Shown: one piece after another, positions 15,334-25,600 of the stretch
How the letters are laid out: each line of letters opens with the position of its first letter
How positions within the stretch are numbered: position 1 is the stretch's first letter
NCBI GenBank assembly: GCA_021204825.1
Contig: JAJPYR010000018.1
Coordinates: 1-32,755 of the forward strand
DNA from: Clostridia bacterium
GTDB taxonomy: Bacteria; Bacillota; Clostridia; Christensenellales; Borkfalkiaceae
Length of the DNA stretch: 32,755 bases
Direction: 5' to 3'
Position numbers and translations under genes: made by a program
The notes under the pieces: model-generated
What the model was told of the DNA's origin: nothing
Databases searched by the model: none
What the model saw: only the letters and a program-made list of their open reading frames with translations

Positions 15334-16779
15334 TTAATCCGAAACATCCAGGCCCTGTATGGCCCTGGGGATTGCCCTCTCCACATCCCTTGCCGTAACG
15401 CAGTATTCCGTCCAGCGCTCAGAGGCAATTTCTGCGGCCCTGCCCATTATGTAAGACCCTGCCACACAGGCGTCATAAGCGGAAAGGCCCCTTGCAATGC
15501 TGCCTGCAATGAAGCCCGCAAGCATGTCCCCGGAACCGCCCTTGGACAGGGCGCTGTTTCCTGTGGCATTCACAGCAGTTCTCATACCGTCTGTTATTAC
15601 GCTGGAAGAGCTCTTCAAAAGCACTGTGCAGCCGTATGCATCAGCAAAAGACCTGGCCTGGCGCACAGGATTGAAGTCTGCAGCAAAGGTGTCATCCATT
15701 CCAAACAGCCTTGCAAACTCTTTTACATGCGGGGTTACCACAACCTGGCAGACTGCCTTTTTCAGAGGCTCTGTGCCGAACATAGCAAGAGAGTTGAGGC
15801 CGTCTGCGTCTATTACAAGAGTGCCTTTGTATGTGGCCAGAAGATTGCATATGATGGCATACAGGTCCTTTGAAACTCCGCAGCCGCAGCCAACGAGGAT
15901 GCACTTGGACAGGAGGTCAATGTCATCCAGATAGATGGCCTGCGGAAGCCGGCCAACTATAGCCTCACGGACAGCCTTGGATGTTGCCACCTTGGTGTAC
16001 CCGCACCCGGAACGGAGAGCGCCGGCGGTTGCAAGGGCGGCGGCACCCAGATACTTGTCCGAGCCCACAACAAGGCATGCCGTGCCGTATGTCCCCTTGT
16101 GCGAGTTATGCTTTCTTTGCGGGAAGAATGCCTTAATGTCCTGCGGCTCATACATGGAGACGGTGTCCTGTATGATTCCGCTCTGTATGCCAATGACCTT
16201 GCGGATAATCCGGCCGCAGAAGTCCGGGCCGTCTGCAAGGAACAGGCCCGTCTTGTATTCCTGGATGGTTACGGTCATGTCTGCACGCACAGCGCAGCGC
16301 ATGGCAAGCCCTGAATCCCCTGAAATGCCGCTGGGGATGTCCGCTGAGATGATGTATGCCCCGCTTGCGTTTATGGCATCTATGGCCTCCTGGAAGACAC
16401 CGGCTACAGGCCTGGAAAGGCCGGTCCCGAAGATGCAGTCTATTATAATGTCTCCCTTAATCTCCCTTGCAAATGGCCCTTTGTAACGTGTCCATTCGCG
16501 TTCCAGGTCCTGTGAGAATCTGCCCTCTATCTGGTATACAGAACAGGAAATCCCGCGGCTTAAAAGCTCCGCTGCGCAGACGTATCCGTCTCCCCCGTTG
16601 TTGCCTGTTCCGCAGACAACAAGGACGGTCTTGAGGCCTTTCTCTTCCAGAACCCGCTGGGCTTCATCTGCTATGGCAGTGCCTGCCCTGTGCATGAGAG
16701 TCTCGGACGGTATGCCGATAGAATTTATAGTGTACTCATCCGCTTTGCGCATCTGGGAGTTGGAAAACAGCTGTATCAT
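15334..16779 (-). CDS. nnr: Bifunctional NAD(P)H-hydrate epimerase / ADP-dependent dehydratase
   Basis: A repair enzyme for damaged NAD(P)H hydrates in the cytoplasm. Residues about 1-210 form the epimerase (YjeF_N/NnrE) domain, with GTGNNGGDGYVCA, DCIFGTGLSRPV and the SADIPSGISGDSG loop. Residues about 220-481 form the ribokinase-like dehydratase (NnrD) domain, with KGTYGTACLVVGS, VIDADGLNSL, VVTPHVKEFARL and the ATP/ADP site NSALSKGGSGDMLAGF. The length of 481 aa fits the fused bacterial form. The ATG at 16779 follows GGAGGAAACC. It lies 150 nt downstream of birA in the same direction. The gap has a short hairpin (GGCGC/GCGCC) just before the ribosome binding site and no clear terminator, so the gene may be cotranscribed with birA or have its own weak promoter. 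Confidence 0.97.
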   Translation of the reverse strand: MIQLFSNSQMRKADEYTINSIGIPSETLMHRAGTAIADEAQRVLEEKGLKTVLVVCGTGNNGGDGYVCAAELLSRGISCSVYQIEGRFSQDLEREWTRYKGPFAREIKGDIIIDCIFGTGLSRPVAGVFQEAIDAINASGAYIISADIPSGISGDSGLAMRCAVRADMTVTIQEYKTGLFLADGPDFCGRIIRKVIGIQSGIIQDTVSMYEPQDIKAFFPQRKHNSHKGTYGTACLVVGSDKYLGAAALATAGALRSGCGYTKVATSKAVREAIVGRLPQAIYLDDIDLLSKCILVGCGCGVSKDLYAIICNLLATYKGTLVIDADGLNSLAMFGTEPLKKAVCQVVVTPHVKEFARLFGMDDTFAADFNPVRQARSFADAYGCTVLLKSSSSVITDGMRTAVNATGNSALSKGGSGDMLAGFIAGSIARGLSAYDACVAGSYIMGRAAEIASERWTEYCVTARDVERAIPRAIQGLDVSD

Positions 16780-16930
16780 GGTTTCCTCCGGATATGGCGC
16801 CTACGGCTGCGCCAAGAGCTGTATGCATGATTTTGGATGTATATTTTACCGCAAACTGCGGAAAAAAGTACTATGCAAACATATAATTACTATGATTTTA
16901 GGTCATTTTTCATAAAGCCGGAACATATTC

Positions 16931-17611
16931 TCATAATCTGAGAGTGACTTCGCCGTAACTCAGGCGCACGGCGGAGCCGTCCCGGATGATCTTGAGGCGG
17001 CCGTCTTCCTCTATGTCCACAGAGCGGACCTTCAGGGTCTCCGTGTCCGTCTTTATAACCACATCCCTTCCAAGCCAGGGCATGTATGACTTGTACTCCG
17101 GGATGGTGTATTCCTTCTGCAGGGCATCCAAAAGGGATGCCTTGAACTGGCTTATGTTTATTGTCTTCCCTGTGGCTTTCTTAAGTGAGATGGCTGTATG
17201 GGCAAGCTCCTGGGGGATGTCATTGTTGATGTCTATCCCTATCCCCACTATGCTCCTGGAAAGAACGGAGCCTGTGAATGTGTTCTCTATAAGCGTCCCG
17301 GATATCTTGAGCCCGGACACAAGGATGTCATTGGCCCAGCGGATAACGGGCTTCACGCCGTAACTTTGCAGGACCTTGCAGACGGCCACACAACTGGATA
17401 CCATTATGCGGAATGTCTGGGAGCTGTCATAATCTGTGTAATGCTTCATTACGGACAGGTATAGCCCTCCGTCCGGGGAAATGAAGGAGCGGCCCTTGGT
17501 GCCCCTGCCGTCTGTCTGACGGCAGCAGATTACGGTCATGTCCTCTCCGGTATCATTGCGCTTGCAGTATTCATTGGTGGAATCCGTTTCCCGTATTTCA
17601 ATTGTCTTCAT
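16931..17611 (-). CDS. birA: Biotin--[acetyl-CoA-carboxylase] ligase, HTH-less
   Basis: It activates biotin as biotinyl-AMP and attaches it to the lysine of biotin carboxyl carrier proteins. Visible signatures are DSTNEYCK near the N-terminus, the biotinyl-AMP loop GRGTKGRSFISPDGGLY, VIRWANDIL, and the KISGTLIE motif. The C-terminal SH3-like domain follows (about 180-226). At 226 residues it lacks the N-terminal winged helix of the E. coli BirA repressor, so this is a group I ligase without autoregulation. The start codon overlaps the recX stop by 4 nt (ATGA), a sign of translational coupling. In the family motif K-x-G-G, Ser replaces the first Gly (KISG), which is tolerated in homologues as far as I know. 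Confidence 0.96.
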   Translation of the reverse strand: MKTIEIRETDSTNEYCKRNDTGEDMTVICCRQTDGRGTKGRSFISPDGGLYLSVMKHYTDYDSSQTFRIMVSSCVAVCKVLQSYGVKPVIRWANDILVSGLKISGTLIENTFTGSVLSRSIVGIGIDINNDIPQELAHTAISLKKATGKTINISQFKASLLDALQKEYTIPEYKSYMPWLGRDVVIKTDTETLKVRSVDIEEDGRLKIIRDGSAVRLSYGEVTLRL

Positions 17612-18267
17612 TCACTGTCTCCGTCTGCGTCTTCCACTGTATCTTCTGCTGCATCTGTATCCAGGTCCTCTCCAAGCCTTTTGAGGCAGTCCCTGGCGGT
17701 GTCATATGCAAAGCCTTTGGACATTAGATGGCGGAATGCCTTGCGCGTTGTGTCCTGCGTAATCTCCTTGCCCCTCATATAGCGGACAAGGACGCTGTAT
17801 GCCTCGTCCACGTCTTCCGTATAATCCTCCAGGGCGGCCTCTATGGCCTCACGCTTTGCGCCCCGCTTGTACAGGTCTTCTGCAAGTGCCCTTTTGCCCT
17901 TGCCCTTTATGCTGCCCACGTACAGCTCACAGTATTTGAAGTCATCCAGAAGGCCGTAATAGCGGAGCTTCTCCTTCACGTATTCACACACAGGGGTCCT
18001 GTATCCCTTGCGCTCCAGATAGTCATCTATCTGTTTCTCCGTCTTCATGGAACCGGAAACTAGCTTCAAGGCCTGGTCTAAGGCAGTGGACTTCTCCTCG
18101 TCATACTGTATTTCATCCAGCTGGGACTTCTCTATCTCCATCCCGGCCTTCAAATGATGCTTTATGGCAATCTCCATCTTGAGGCCGCAGTAAAAGGTTC
18201 CGTCTACATAGACGGAACATCTCTCGGTGTTCTTTTTCTGTGTTTCTATCTGCGTAATTGTTGCCAT
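17608..18267 (-). CDS. recX: RecX-family regulatory protein (219 aa)
   Basis: RecX binds along RecA filaments and limits recombinase activity. The sequence has an N-terminal beta domain (ATITQIETQKKN...CSVYVDGTFYCGL), then three helical RecX repeats. These include EKQIDDYLERKGY near residue 90, YYGLLDDFKYCELYV, and GKGKRALAEDLYKRG. An acidic C-terminal tail (DTDAAEDTVEDADGD) follows. The ATG at 18267 is preferred over the in-frame TTG at 18291, because the predicted transcript begins within a few nucleotides of that TTG. Neither has a strong Shine-Dalgarno sequence. It is the first gene of an operon with birA and shares its upstream region with divergent ilvE. No LexA-type box was noticed. 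Confidence 0.85.
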   Translation of the reverse strand: MATITQIETQKKNTERCSVYVDGTFYCGLKMEIAIKHHLKAGMEIEKSQLDEIQYDEEKSTALDQALKLVSGSMKTEKQIDDYLERKGYRTPVCEYVKEKLRYYGLLDDFKYCELYVGSIKGKGKRALAEDLYKRGAKREAIEAALEDYTEDVDEAYSVLVRYMRGKEITQDTTRKAFRHLMSKGFAYDTARDCLKRLGEDLDTDAAEDTVEDADGDSE

Positions 18268-18299
18268 ATATAAGCTCTGATTAACCTGCAATTCAATTT

Positions 18300-18329
18300 A
18301 TTTTATCATTGCGCCCCGGATTTTGTCAA
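18300..18329 (-). promoter_or_regulatory. recX-birA promoter
   Basis: On the minus strand TTGACA (18324-18329), an 18-nt spacer and TAAAAT (18300-18305), about 33 nt before the recX ATG. Its -35 lies 7 nt from the -35 of the divergent ilvE promoter. Confidence 0.85.
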
Positions 18330-18336
18330 CAAGCGT

Positions 18337-18365
18337 TTGACTTATAACTGCCCTGTTATTATAAT
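18337..18365 (+). promoter_or_regulatory. ilvE promoter
   Basis: TTGACT (18337-18342), a 17-nt spacer and a consensus TATAAT (18360-18365). The predicted start is near 18372, giving a leader of about 50 nt. Confidence 0.9.
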
Positions 18366-18376
18366 ATAGGCAGTTA
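18345..18376. promoter_or_regulatory. Inverted repeat bracketing the ilvE -10 box
   Basis: TAACTGCC (18345-18352) and its exact reverse complement GGCAGTTA (18369-18376) are 16 nt apart and enclose the -10 box and the probable start site. A dimeric repressor bound here would block initiation. The regulator is unknown. Confidence 0.55.
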
Positions 18377-18423
18377 AAATCGAAAGGGAGAAAACCGCCC
18401 AAAAGCAGGCGGGAAGACTTAAA

Positions 18424-19446
18424 ATGGCTGCAAATCTAGATTGGGGAAACCTTGGATTCGCTTATATGAAGACCCCCTACCGCTATGTCTCCAACTACAA
18501 AGACGGCAAGTGGGATGAAGGAACACTCACGACAGATGACACGGTTCGCATCTCTGAATGCGCATGTGTGCTCCAGTATGCTCAGACAGTATTCGAAGGC
18601 CTCAAGGCCTATACGACTGTAGACGGCAGAATAGTCACCTTCCGCCCGGACCTCAACGCAGCGCGCATGCTTGCATCCGCAAAGCGCCTTGAGATGCCCG
18701 TATTCCCTGAGGACAGATTCATTGACGCCGTAAACCAGGTAGTGGCTGCCAACCGCGACTATGTGCCACCTTACGGCTCCGGGGCAACCCTCTACATCCG
18801 TCCGTACATGTTCGGCTCTGACGCGATAATAGGCGTAAAGCCCGCCAATGAGTACCAGTTCAGGCTTTTCTGCACACCCGTCGGCCCCTACTTCAAGGAA
18901 GGCGTAAAGCCCATCGTCATCCGCGTCAGCGACTTTGACCGCGCCGCCCCGCACGGCACAGGCAACATAAAGGCCGGCCTGAACTACGCCATGAGCCTCT
19001 ATGCAATCGTTGACGCCCATGAGAAAGGATTTGAGGAGAACATGTACCTCGACCCCGGCACACGCACATATGTTGAAGAGACCGGCGGCGCAAACTTCCT
19101 GTTCGTAACCGATGACGGAACAGTGGTCACTCCCCTTTCCGACTCCATCCTTCCTTCCATAACCCGCCGCTCCCTCTGCTACGTGGCAGAGAACTACTTG
19201 GGCCTCAAGGTTGAGCACCGCAAGGTGCGCTTTGATGAAGTAAAGGACTTCGCAGAGTGCGGCCTCTGCGGCACGGCTGCGGTCATCTCGCCCGTAGGAG
19301 CCATCTACGACCACGGCAACCTCATCCAGTTCCCCTCCGGAATGGAAAAAATGGGCCCCGTTATCCAGAAGCTCTACGACACCCTGACCGGCATCCAGAT
19401 GGGCACCATAGAAGCCCCCGAGGGCTGGATCCACGAGATAAAATAA
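18424..19446 (+). CDS. ilvE: Branched-chain-amino-acid aminotransferase
   Basis: A class IV PLP-dependent transaminase that interconverts Leu, Ile and Val with their 2-oxo acids, using glutamate/2-oxoglutarate. At 340 residues it matches the BCAT family length. The PLP lysine is Lys183 in GNIKAGLNYA, followed by the family motif YVEETGGANFLF, SITRRSL and the C-terminal ECGLCGTAAVISPVG loop. An Arg-rich substrate region (TLYIRPYMFGSD) is also typical. The leader has a hairpin CCGCC/GGCGG (18395-18412) that covers part of the GGGAAG preceding the ATG, so translation start may be modulated. A strong promoter, the flanking palindrome and a downstream terminator make this a single-gene unit. No T-box was seen. 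Confidence 0.97.
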   Translation: MAANLDWGNLGFAYMKTPYRYVSNYKDGKWDEGTLTTDDTVRISECACVLQYAQTVFEGLKAYTTVDGRIVTFRPDLNAARMLASAKRLEMPVFPEDRFIDAVNQVVAANRDYVPPYGSGATLYIRPYMFGSDAIIGVKPANEYQFRLFCTPVGPYFKEGVKPIVIRVSDFDRAAPHGTGNIKAGLNYAMSLYAIVDAHEKGFEENMYLDPGTRTYVEETGGANFLFVTDDGTVVTPLSDSILPSITRRSLCYVAENYLGLKVEHRKVRFDEVKDFAECGLCGTAAVISPVGAIYDHGNLIQFPSGMEKMGPVIQKLYDTLTGIQMGTIEAPEGWIHEIK

Positions 19447-19486
19447 ATCTCCCCCAGCCCATACACCAACACAGAATCTTACAGGT

Positions 19487-19514
19487 GCGTCCCCAACACG
19501 GGACGCCCTTTTTT
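19487..19514 (+). terminator. ilvE terminator
   Basis: GCGTCCC (19487-19493) pairs with GGGACGC (19500-19506) around CAACAC, followed by CC and six T (19509-19514). Confidence 0.9.
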
Positions 19515-19555
19515 GTGCGTTCAATCTTGAGCAGAGCTCCTGCATTCCTAATGCA

Positions 19556-19584
19556 AAGCCCCTGCCGGGAATTGGCGGGGGCTT
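19556..19584 (-). terminator. Hairpin after the giant gene
   Basis: On the minus strand AAGCCCC-C-GCC pairs with GGC-A-GGGGCTT around a 7-nt loop, about 50 nt past the giant gene stop. The following TTTGCATT is a poor U-tract, so termination may be partial. Confidence 0.45.
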
Positions 19585-19632
19585 GGGATAAGTTCGTTAT
19601 GCAAGTATTGAATGCATTTTGATACATTGTGA

Positions 19633-22600
19633 TTATACTGCTGCAGCAATCGTACTGGTGCAGGAGTCAGAAATTGAAATATTAGAGCCAATCGTTATGG
19701 TGTAGTTGACTGTAAACCATGCCAATACATCACTCTTGCTGTTGCTTTCTGAGAAGCTAAAGCTGTCTGTTAATATAGTTTTGCCTTCATCATCTGTACT
19801 ACATTCAATAGTCGTTCCAGCGCCAAGCGAATTGCCATTGCCGATAAGGTTTCCGTCGTTATTGTAGTAGTACTCAATGTCAATGGATTCTGTATCATAT
19901 GAAAGTATTCCGATGTTTGCAAAGTAACCTACAAGTTTAACTTCTGTGGCCGTCAAAGTTCCTGAATATGTGTATGTAACTCCTATACCTAAGAATCCAC
20001 CGCTTGATGATTTAGTTGCCGTCAATGTAAGTTCAGGAATTTCAATTATAATTGCATATACAGAAAGCGAAGTTTCACCGACGAGAACAAGATCCGAAAC
20101 ATCTGTTATAGTATCCCATGTAGTATACCCGTTTTCATCGACAACCTCGTATGCCCAACCGAGGAATATATACGGATTGATGAGTTTTGTAGCCGCATCG
20201 CCATCATATGAGTACATCTCCCAGCCAGGGTCTAAAAGCGTATAATTGCCGTCGCTGCCGGTTATTACTGTCATGTTGTATTTGGAGTCTGTATTGTAAT
20301 AGTAATGAACCGTTATAGTCTTATATTCAAAGTCCACATAGAAGGTCATGTCATCATCTACAACAGTCACAGTGGCTCCGTCTCCATAAGACTTACCTCC
20401 GTACGTCCATCCGTTTACGATGGCAAGCTGCGTTACAAGCTCCTCATTTGAAAGGCTTAATTCTGTGCCGTATTCAAGTGATATCGTGTACTCGTAATAT
20501 CCGGTGTCTTCGTTGTATACGAACTGGCTGCCATTATTCTGGCTGGTTTCAGCTACCTCCAGCTCGCTTGCAAATGTAATATTGTAGTGATTGATGGTGT
20601 ATACTGCATAGAACGGCTTATTGCCGCTTGCTGCAACATCATAGCTGGTATCGCCGTCTTCGGTCTGCCAGGTTACGGTGTAACCGCGCCTTACAGGAAT
20701 TGCGAGCATGTTGTCTTCTGTGAGGGTTGTGCCAGCATAGTAGTACAATGTCTCCTCTGTGCATTCTTCGCTGTCTATGAAGGTTACCCCGTATGCCTGC
20801 TCCCAGTGAGCATATACTGTAATGTCTTCGGTTACAGGAAGGATGTAGCACTCATTGCCGCTGCTGTCCAGACCGGCAGAAAGGTTAAGATTGTTGCCAT
20901 CAGCGTCAGCGTAGTAACTGATCATGTACCAGTTGCCGTCCGTTGCCTGTACAAGTGTATCCGCATCCTTTGCAAGATATGTGCTCTCGTATACGTGCTG
21001 GATGACGTTCTGAGATGTCTCATCTCCGTACTCACATCCCATAACAGTAACCGTGTATGTTATCTCACGGGTTGCCGTTATGGTTATGATGTTGTTGGTT
21101 GTGTCAAAGCTGGTGCTTGTCCATACGGCCTTGAGATCTTCGTCCTCTCTGTCATACTCGGAGATATCCGGGTAATCGAGAATTGTGTATATGTTTTGTT
21201 TGGATGAGTTGTAAAGAACGTACTGGCTTCCGAGGAATGTAGTTGCCTGATCTTCGTCCGAGAAGTAGAACTCTGCCAGACCAACTCTGAGATTTCCTGA
21301 TCCTGTGTAATCCAGATATGTGGTGCCAAGGTCTGAAGTCATCTGATCCCAGTCTATATTTCCGCATATCTCGTCAAACGTTGTTCCGCCGAGGATGTCA
21401 TCCCAGGTAAGGCCTTCGTAGATGCCAATATCGTACAGCGTGTCCGGTATTTCAAACGTGTCTACGTCACCGGGCATAATATAATCAAGAGTTACATCCA
21501 ATTCTACAACGCCTGAGATAGACCCGGTAACCAGTAAGGAGCTCCAAGCGGTTGCGTCATCCGCATCGGATATAAATGTCGCAGTCAGATCACTTAATGA
21601 CATTCCTGCCAGACCGGATATGGTGTCTCCGTTGAGCTTCAGATACCAGTTATTTGCGCCACTACCGTCTACAGAGTAAGTGTATTTATCCAGATATCCG
21701 GCAACCAATGCGCCGTAGTCATAACCGGACATATCGACAGGATCACTTCCGCTTCCGCTGATGCTGTTTACAACAGAAGTAATAATATTTGCAACGAGGC
21801 TTCTGAGATTCAGCATCCATTCCAGCTGGTTAATTATATCATCAACGAATGCTGTCATGGACATGATGCGGTATTCACTTGAACCACTGGCAGTCCTTCT
21901 CATGTAAACCATGTCATTGCGGATGGAAAGATTGAGAGTAGTATCCGCCTTGAAGACCAGGGTGTTTTGTGAGTAACTGATCTGGGCATCCAGCGAGAAG
22001 CTGCTGAAATCATCACTGATATTTAAGGATAATCCGTCAATGTTAAGAGTAAGGCTGTATATACTCATGAGGTCAACTGTCATGGAGCCGGCAAAGTAGA
22101 AGTTGTTGGCAAGCGAGTAATCAGTGCAGCCCTCTTCTCCGCTTGTGCTCATTACAGAGTTGACAAGCATCTCAACCATCGCATCCAGTCCGCTCCAATC
22201 CCAGTATGCAGAGAAGTCTACATACCCTTCATCTCCGGATTCAAGGTCTGTCACTCTTGTCACGGACTTGGTGAAGTCCATGGAGAGAGCCATCATGCTT
22301 TCCATATCGTTGTAATATACATTGGAAATGGATGCGCTTGCAAGGTTCTTGTTATTATCCCTTGTAACCGTTACGGTAAGGTCTCCCTCTGTTGCATCTT
22401 CGCCGTACATTGACAGTGCGTTAAGAACAAGCTGGAACTGTGTATCTGTTATAGTCAAGGCTTTGATGTAAGGGTCTGTAAGACTAAATGCTGCTGCTCC
22501 GGATTCGTATTCAATATCGGCAACGGTTAATGCATACTCGGAATCTTCCGTGTCATCCGTTGATGTGGCGCCCAGAAGATTGTCTATAAGTCCCTGGAGT

Positions 22601-25600
22601 CCGCCGTCCGCTATCATGGAGAAGATCCAGGATCCGAGGGAAGCGAACTGTGCCTGAGTTGTGGCTGAGAGATAATTATCCATGAGATCCTGTACATATT
22701 CTGCAACAGCAGACAGGATGGCCTGGAGGGTTTCATTGGATATTGTAAGGCTGCCAAGATCGCATGCTGCAAGGCCCATTGAGACAAGAGACATTATCTC
22801 GCTTCCGGGAACATAGAACATGAGCGGGCTGTAGTCTTTAGATGTTGTCTCCTTGTTGGAGATGGAAAGATAAATGTCAAGGTCTCCGTCTGTTGTTCCG
22901 TCATAGTTGCGGTCCATGATGTACAGGCCAATCACATAGCTGTCATCATCAGGATTAGGCGCTTCCATGACCACAGACGCATACATGTAGAACGGATTTG
23001 CTGCTGCCTCATCTGTATCTGTTTCATTTGTGTCATCCGGATCAGCTTCTGCGGCTTCGTCCGTGCCCCACTCTATGGCAAACGTTGCGGAGATGTTGTA
23101 CTTGACGTTCCTGTAGTCAGTATACTCAGGGTTGTAATCATACTGAGTGCCTGAAATCTCAACAGTTATTGAATGCTCTGATATGAGCTCTGCAGCGGAA
23201 ACCAGGTAATCTATCATGTAGCCGAACTCTGTTCCGGTGAGATAGTTTACATCCGTTGCAGAAGGCATCTGATAACCGCTGTCTCCCACTTTAGCCGTGA
23301 TGTCGCTCAATGCAATGTCCACGCCGGAGATGCTGCCGCCAAGGCTTACGGAGAGGTTGAACTGGTTGTCGTGGTCCTTGGAGACATCCACTATCTCAAG
23401 GCTGAGGTTGGAAAGATCTACACTGCCAATGCTGAGAGATTCAAGTGACAGGCCGAATCCGCCGTTTGTGCCGGCTCCCATGGATGCCTTGGATACCATA
23501 TCAATGATGTCCGCAGCCGTGAAGCTGAAGCTGCTGCTGGATGATTCATCACTTGTGCCGGAATCATCTGAATCAGAGCTTGAGAACAGGTCTGAAAGGA
23601 GATCCAGGAGTTCTGTATACAGCTCACTCTGCTGTATTGTGTCAAGGATATCGGACAGGCTCTGAGCATCATCGAAGTACCCGTTCGTGAACAGGCCCTG
23701 GATAAGGGCTGTAAGACGGCTGTCTGCATCTGCAAGGGCATCCTTGATGGCCTGTATGTCATCGCTGCCGGACTTCAGGCTGAGCTTGATGCCTACTGTG
23801 CCGTATGCCAGCATAAGTGTCTGGTCATTGGATTCATAGCTGAGATACAGCTCCTGCACTGTGTCGTTTACGCCAATGTATGTATGAACGTATACGTTAA
23901 TGCCGTTGGACCAGTCTATTGTGCTTTCCTGTATGTCTAAGAATATTGTGGTGCCGCTTACATCCACGGCAATCGTTCCGGACAGGGATACGGACTGCGC
24001 GTCCACGATGTCCATGATGCCGTCTATGAGCTCTATAAGGTCTTCCGCGTCTGCATAATCACCTGTGGGTGCAGCAGCCACTGCGGATTCAGACTTGATG
24101 ATGTCCATGGAAACGCCGTATCCGGACAGCTCTGCCGAGATGCCTTCGCCGTCCATTGTGAAAGTTACATTTCCAAGGGACTCAAGGGTGCTTTCATCCA
24201 CTCCGAAAAGCTCACAGATGGCCGCAATGTCTATCTTGAAGGTGCCTGTCTGATTGTCTGTTGAGAAGATCTCGAAGAAGTCTCCGTCTCCGAACAGCTT
24301 GCCCATGACGCTTGCAAGGGTCTCGTTGTCCAGGATGGATACGATTGTTGCAATTACGCTGGCCGTTGCCTCTGCGGCTTCCCCTGCTCCGTCATCTGCA
24401 TCCGTATCATCTGATGAGAAGAATGATTCTATAAGTGTTATGGCATCACTTACGCTTCCCTTCGCAAGGTAAGGCGCTGCAGAATTGTCTGCTGAGTACA
24501 GGGACAGATAGAACGTGCCGTCTGCGTAATAGAAGCCTATGGTCTTTGTTGTGGCTGAATCATTATAGAATGTGGCAGTTATGGTGCCGGATGCATCGGA
24601 GTTCTCAAGGCTGAAGAGTATCGTGGCTTCCACGGAAACATCATCACCGTAATCATACGAGATGTCTATCTCTGTTGTGCCTGTGAGAATGTCTGCGGTG
24701 GCTGTGATGCAGTCTATAAGCGCTGCAAGGTCATCTGCTGTGACGTACTCAGCACCTGAAGGCATTGTGCCTACGGAGCCTGTGGTTATATCCCAGTTAT
24801 TAAGATCCAGGCTTATTGAGTCTGATGCATAGCTGAGGTTTACCTCGAAGGTGAATGCACCGTCCGGGGCTGTGGTTATATCCTGGAGATCCACGGTGAC
24901 TCCCGCTATCTGAAGCTCAAGCCCGCCGTCTGCTCCTGCGCCGATGTACATATCGCTGAAAATGTCCATGACGCTGTTGGATGTGTTCTCTGTTGCATTT
25001 CCGGCGGCTGATGAATCAGTGTCTGTATCTGAGCCTGAGAACAGATTGATGATGTCAGAGATAATGTCTGTCAATGAGCCGGAAAGGTTTATTGCCACGC
25101 CGAAGCCTGTGAGGACATCCTGCAATGACTGTGCGTCCGAAGGCCACTGGCTGCCTGCATCCAGATAGAAGTTGGCAATCTCGGCTATCTTGTCATATGC
25201 GGCAACAAGGGATGCCTCAAGCTTGGCAAGGTCTGAGCTGTCTCCGCTGTCGAAGTTAAGCTCCAGGCCCACTTCTCCGTATGCAAGCTGCAGTGTGTTC
25301 GTGCTGCCGGTGTACAGAACGTAAATGTTCTGGGTTTCATTGTTGAGGCAGAAGCTTGCCGCCATGTATACGCTTATGCCGTCTGCCCAGGATACCGTGA
25401 GGTTGTCTATGGAGACATCTATGGAAGACGTGTCGCCTTCTGTGACAACGTCTGATACAACGATTGAACCGGTGAGTCCTACGGACTGGGCATCTATGAT
25501 TTCCTGGATGCCGTTCAGAAGGTCTATAAGGTCATATGCGTCTGTATAGCTGTCCTTGTTGACGGTTACACTCTTTTCTGTTCCGGAGATGCTGAGGGAT

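Noticed and set aside
18436..19545. 369-codon open frame on the minus strand
   Set aside because: A mirror of ilvE caused by its codon bias. ilvE has a promoter, PLP motifs and a terminator.
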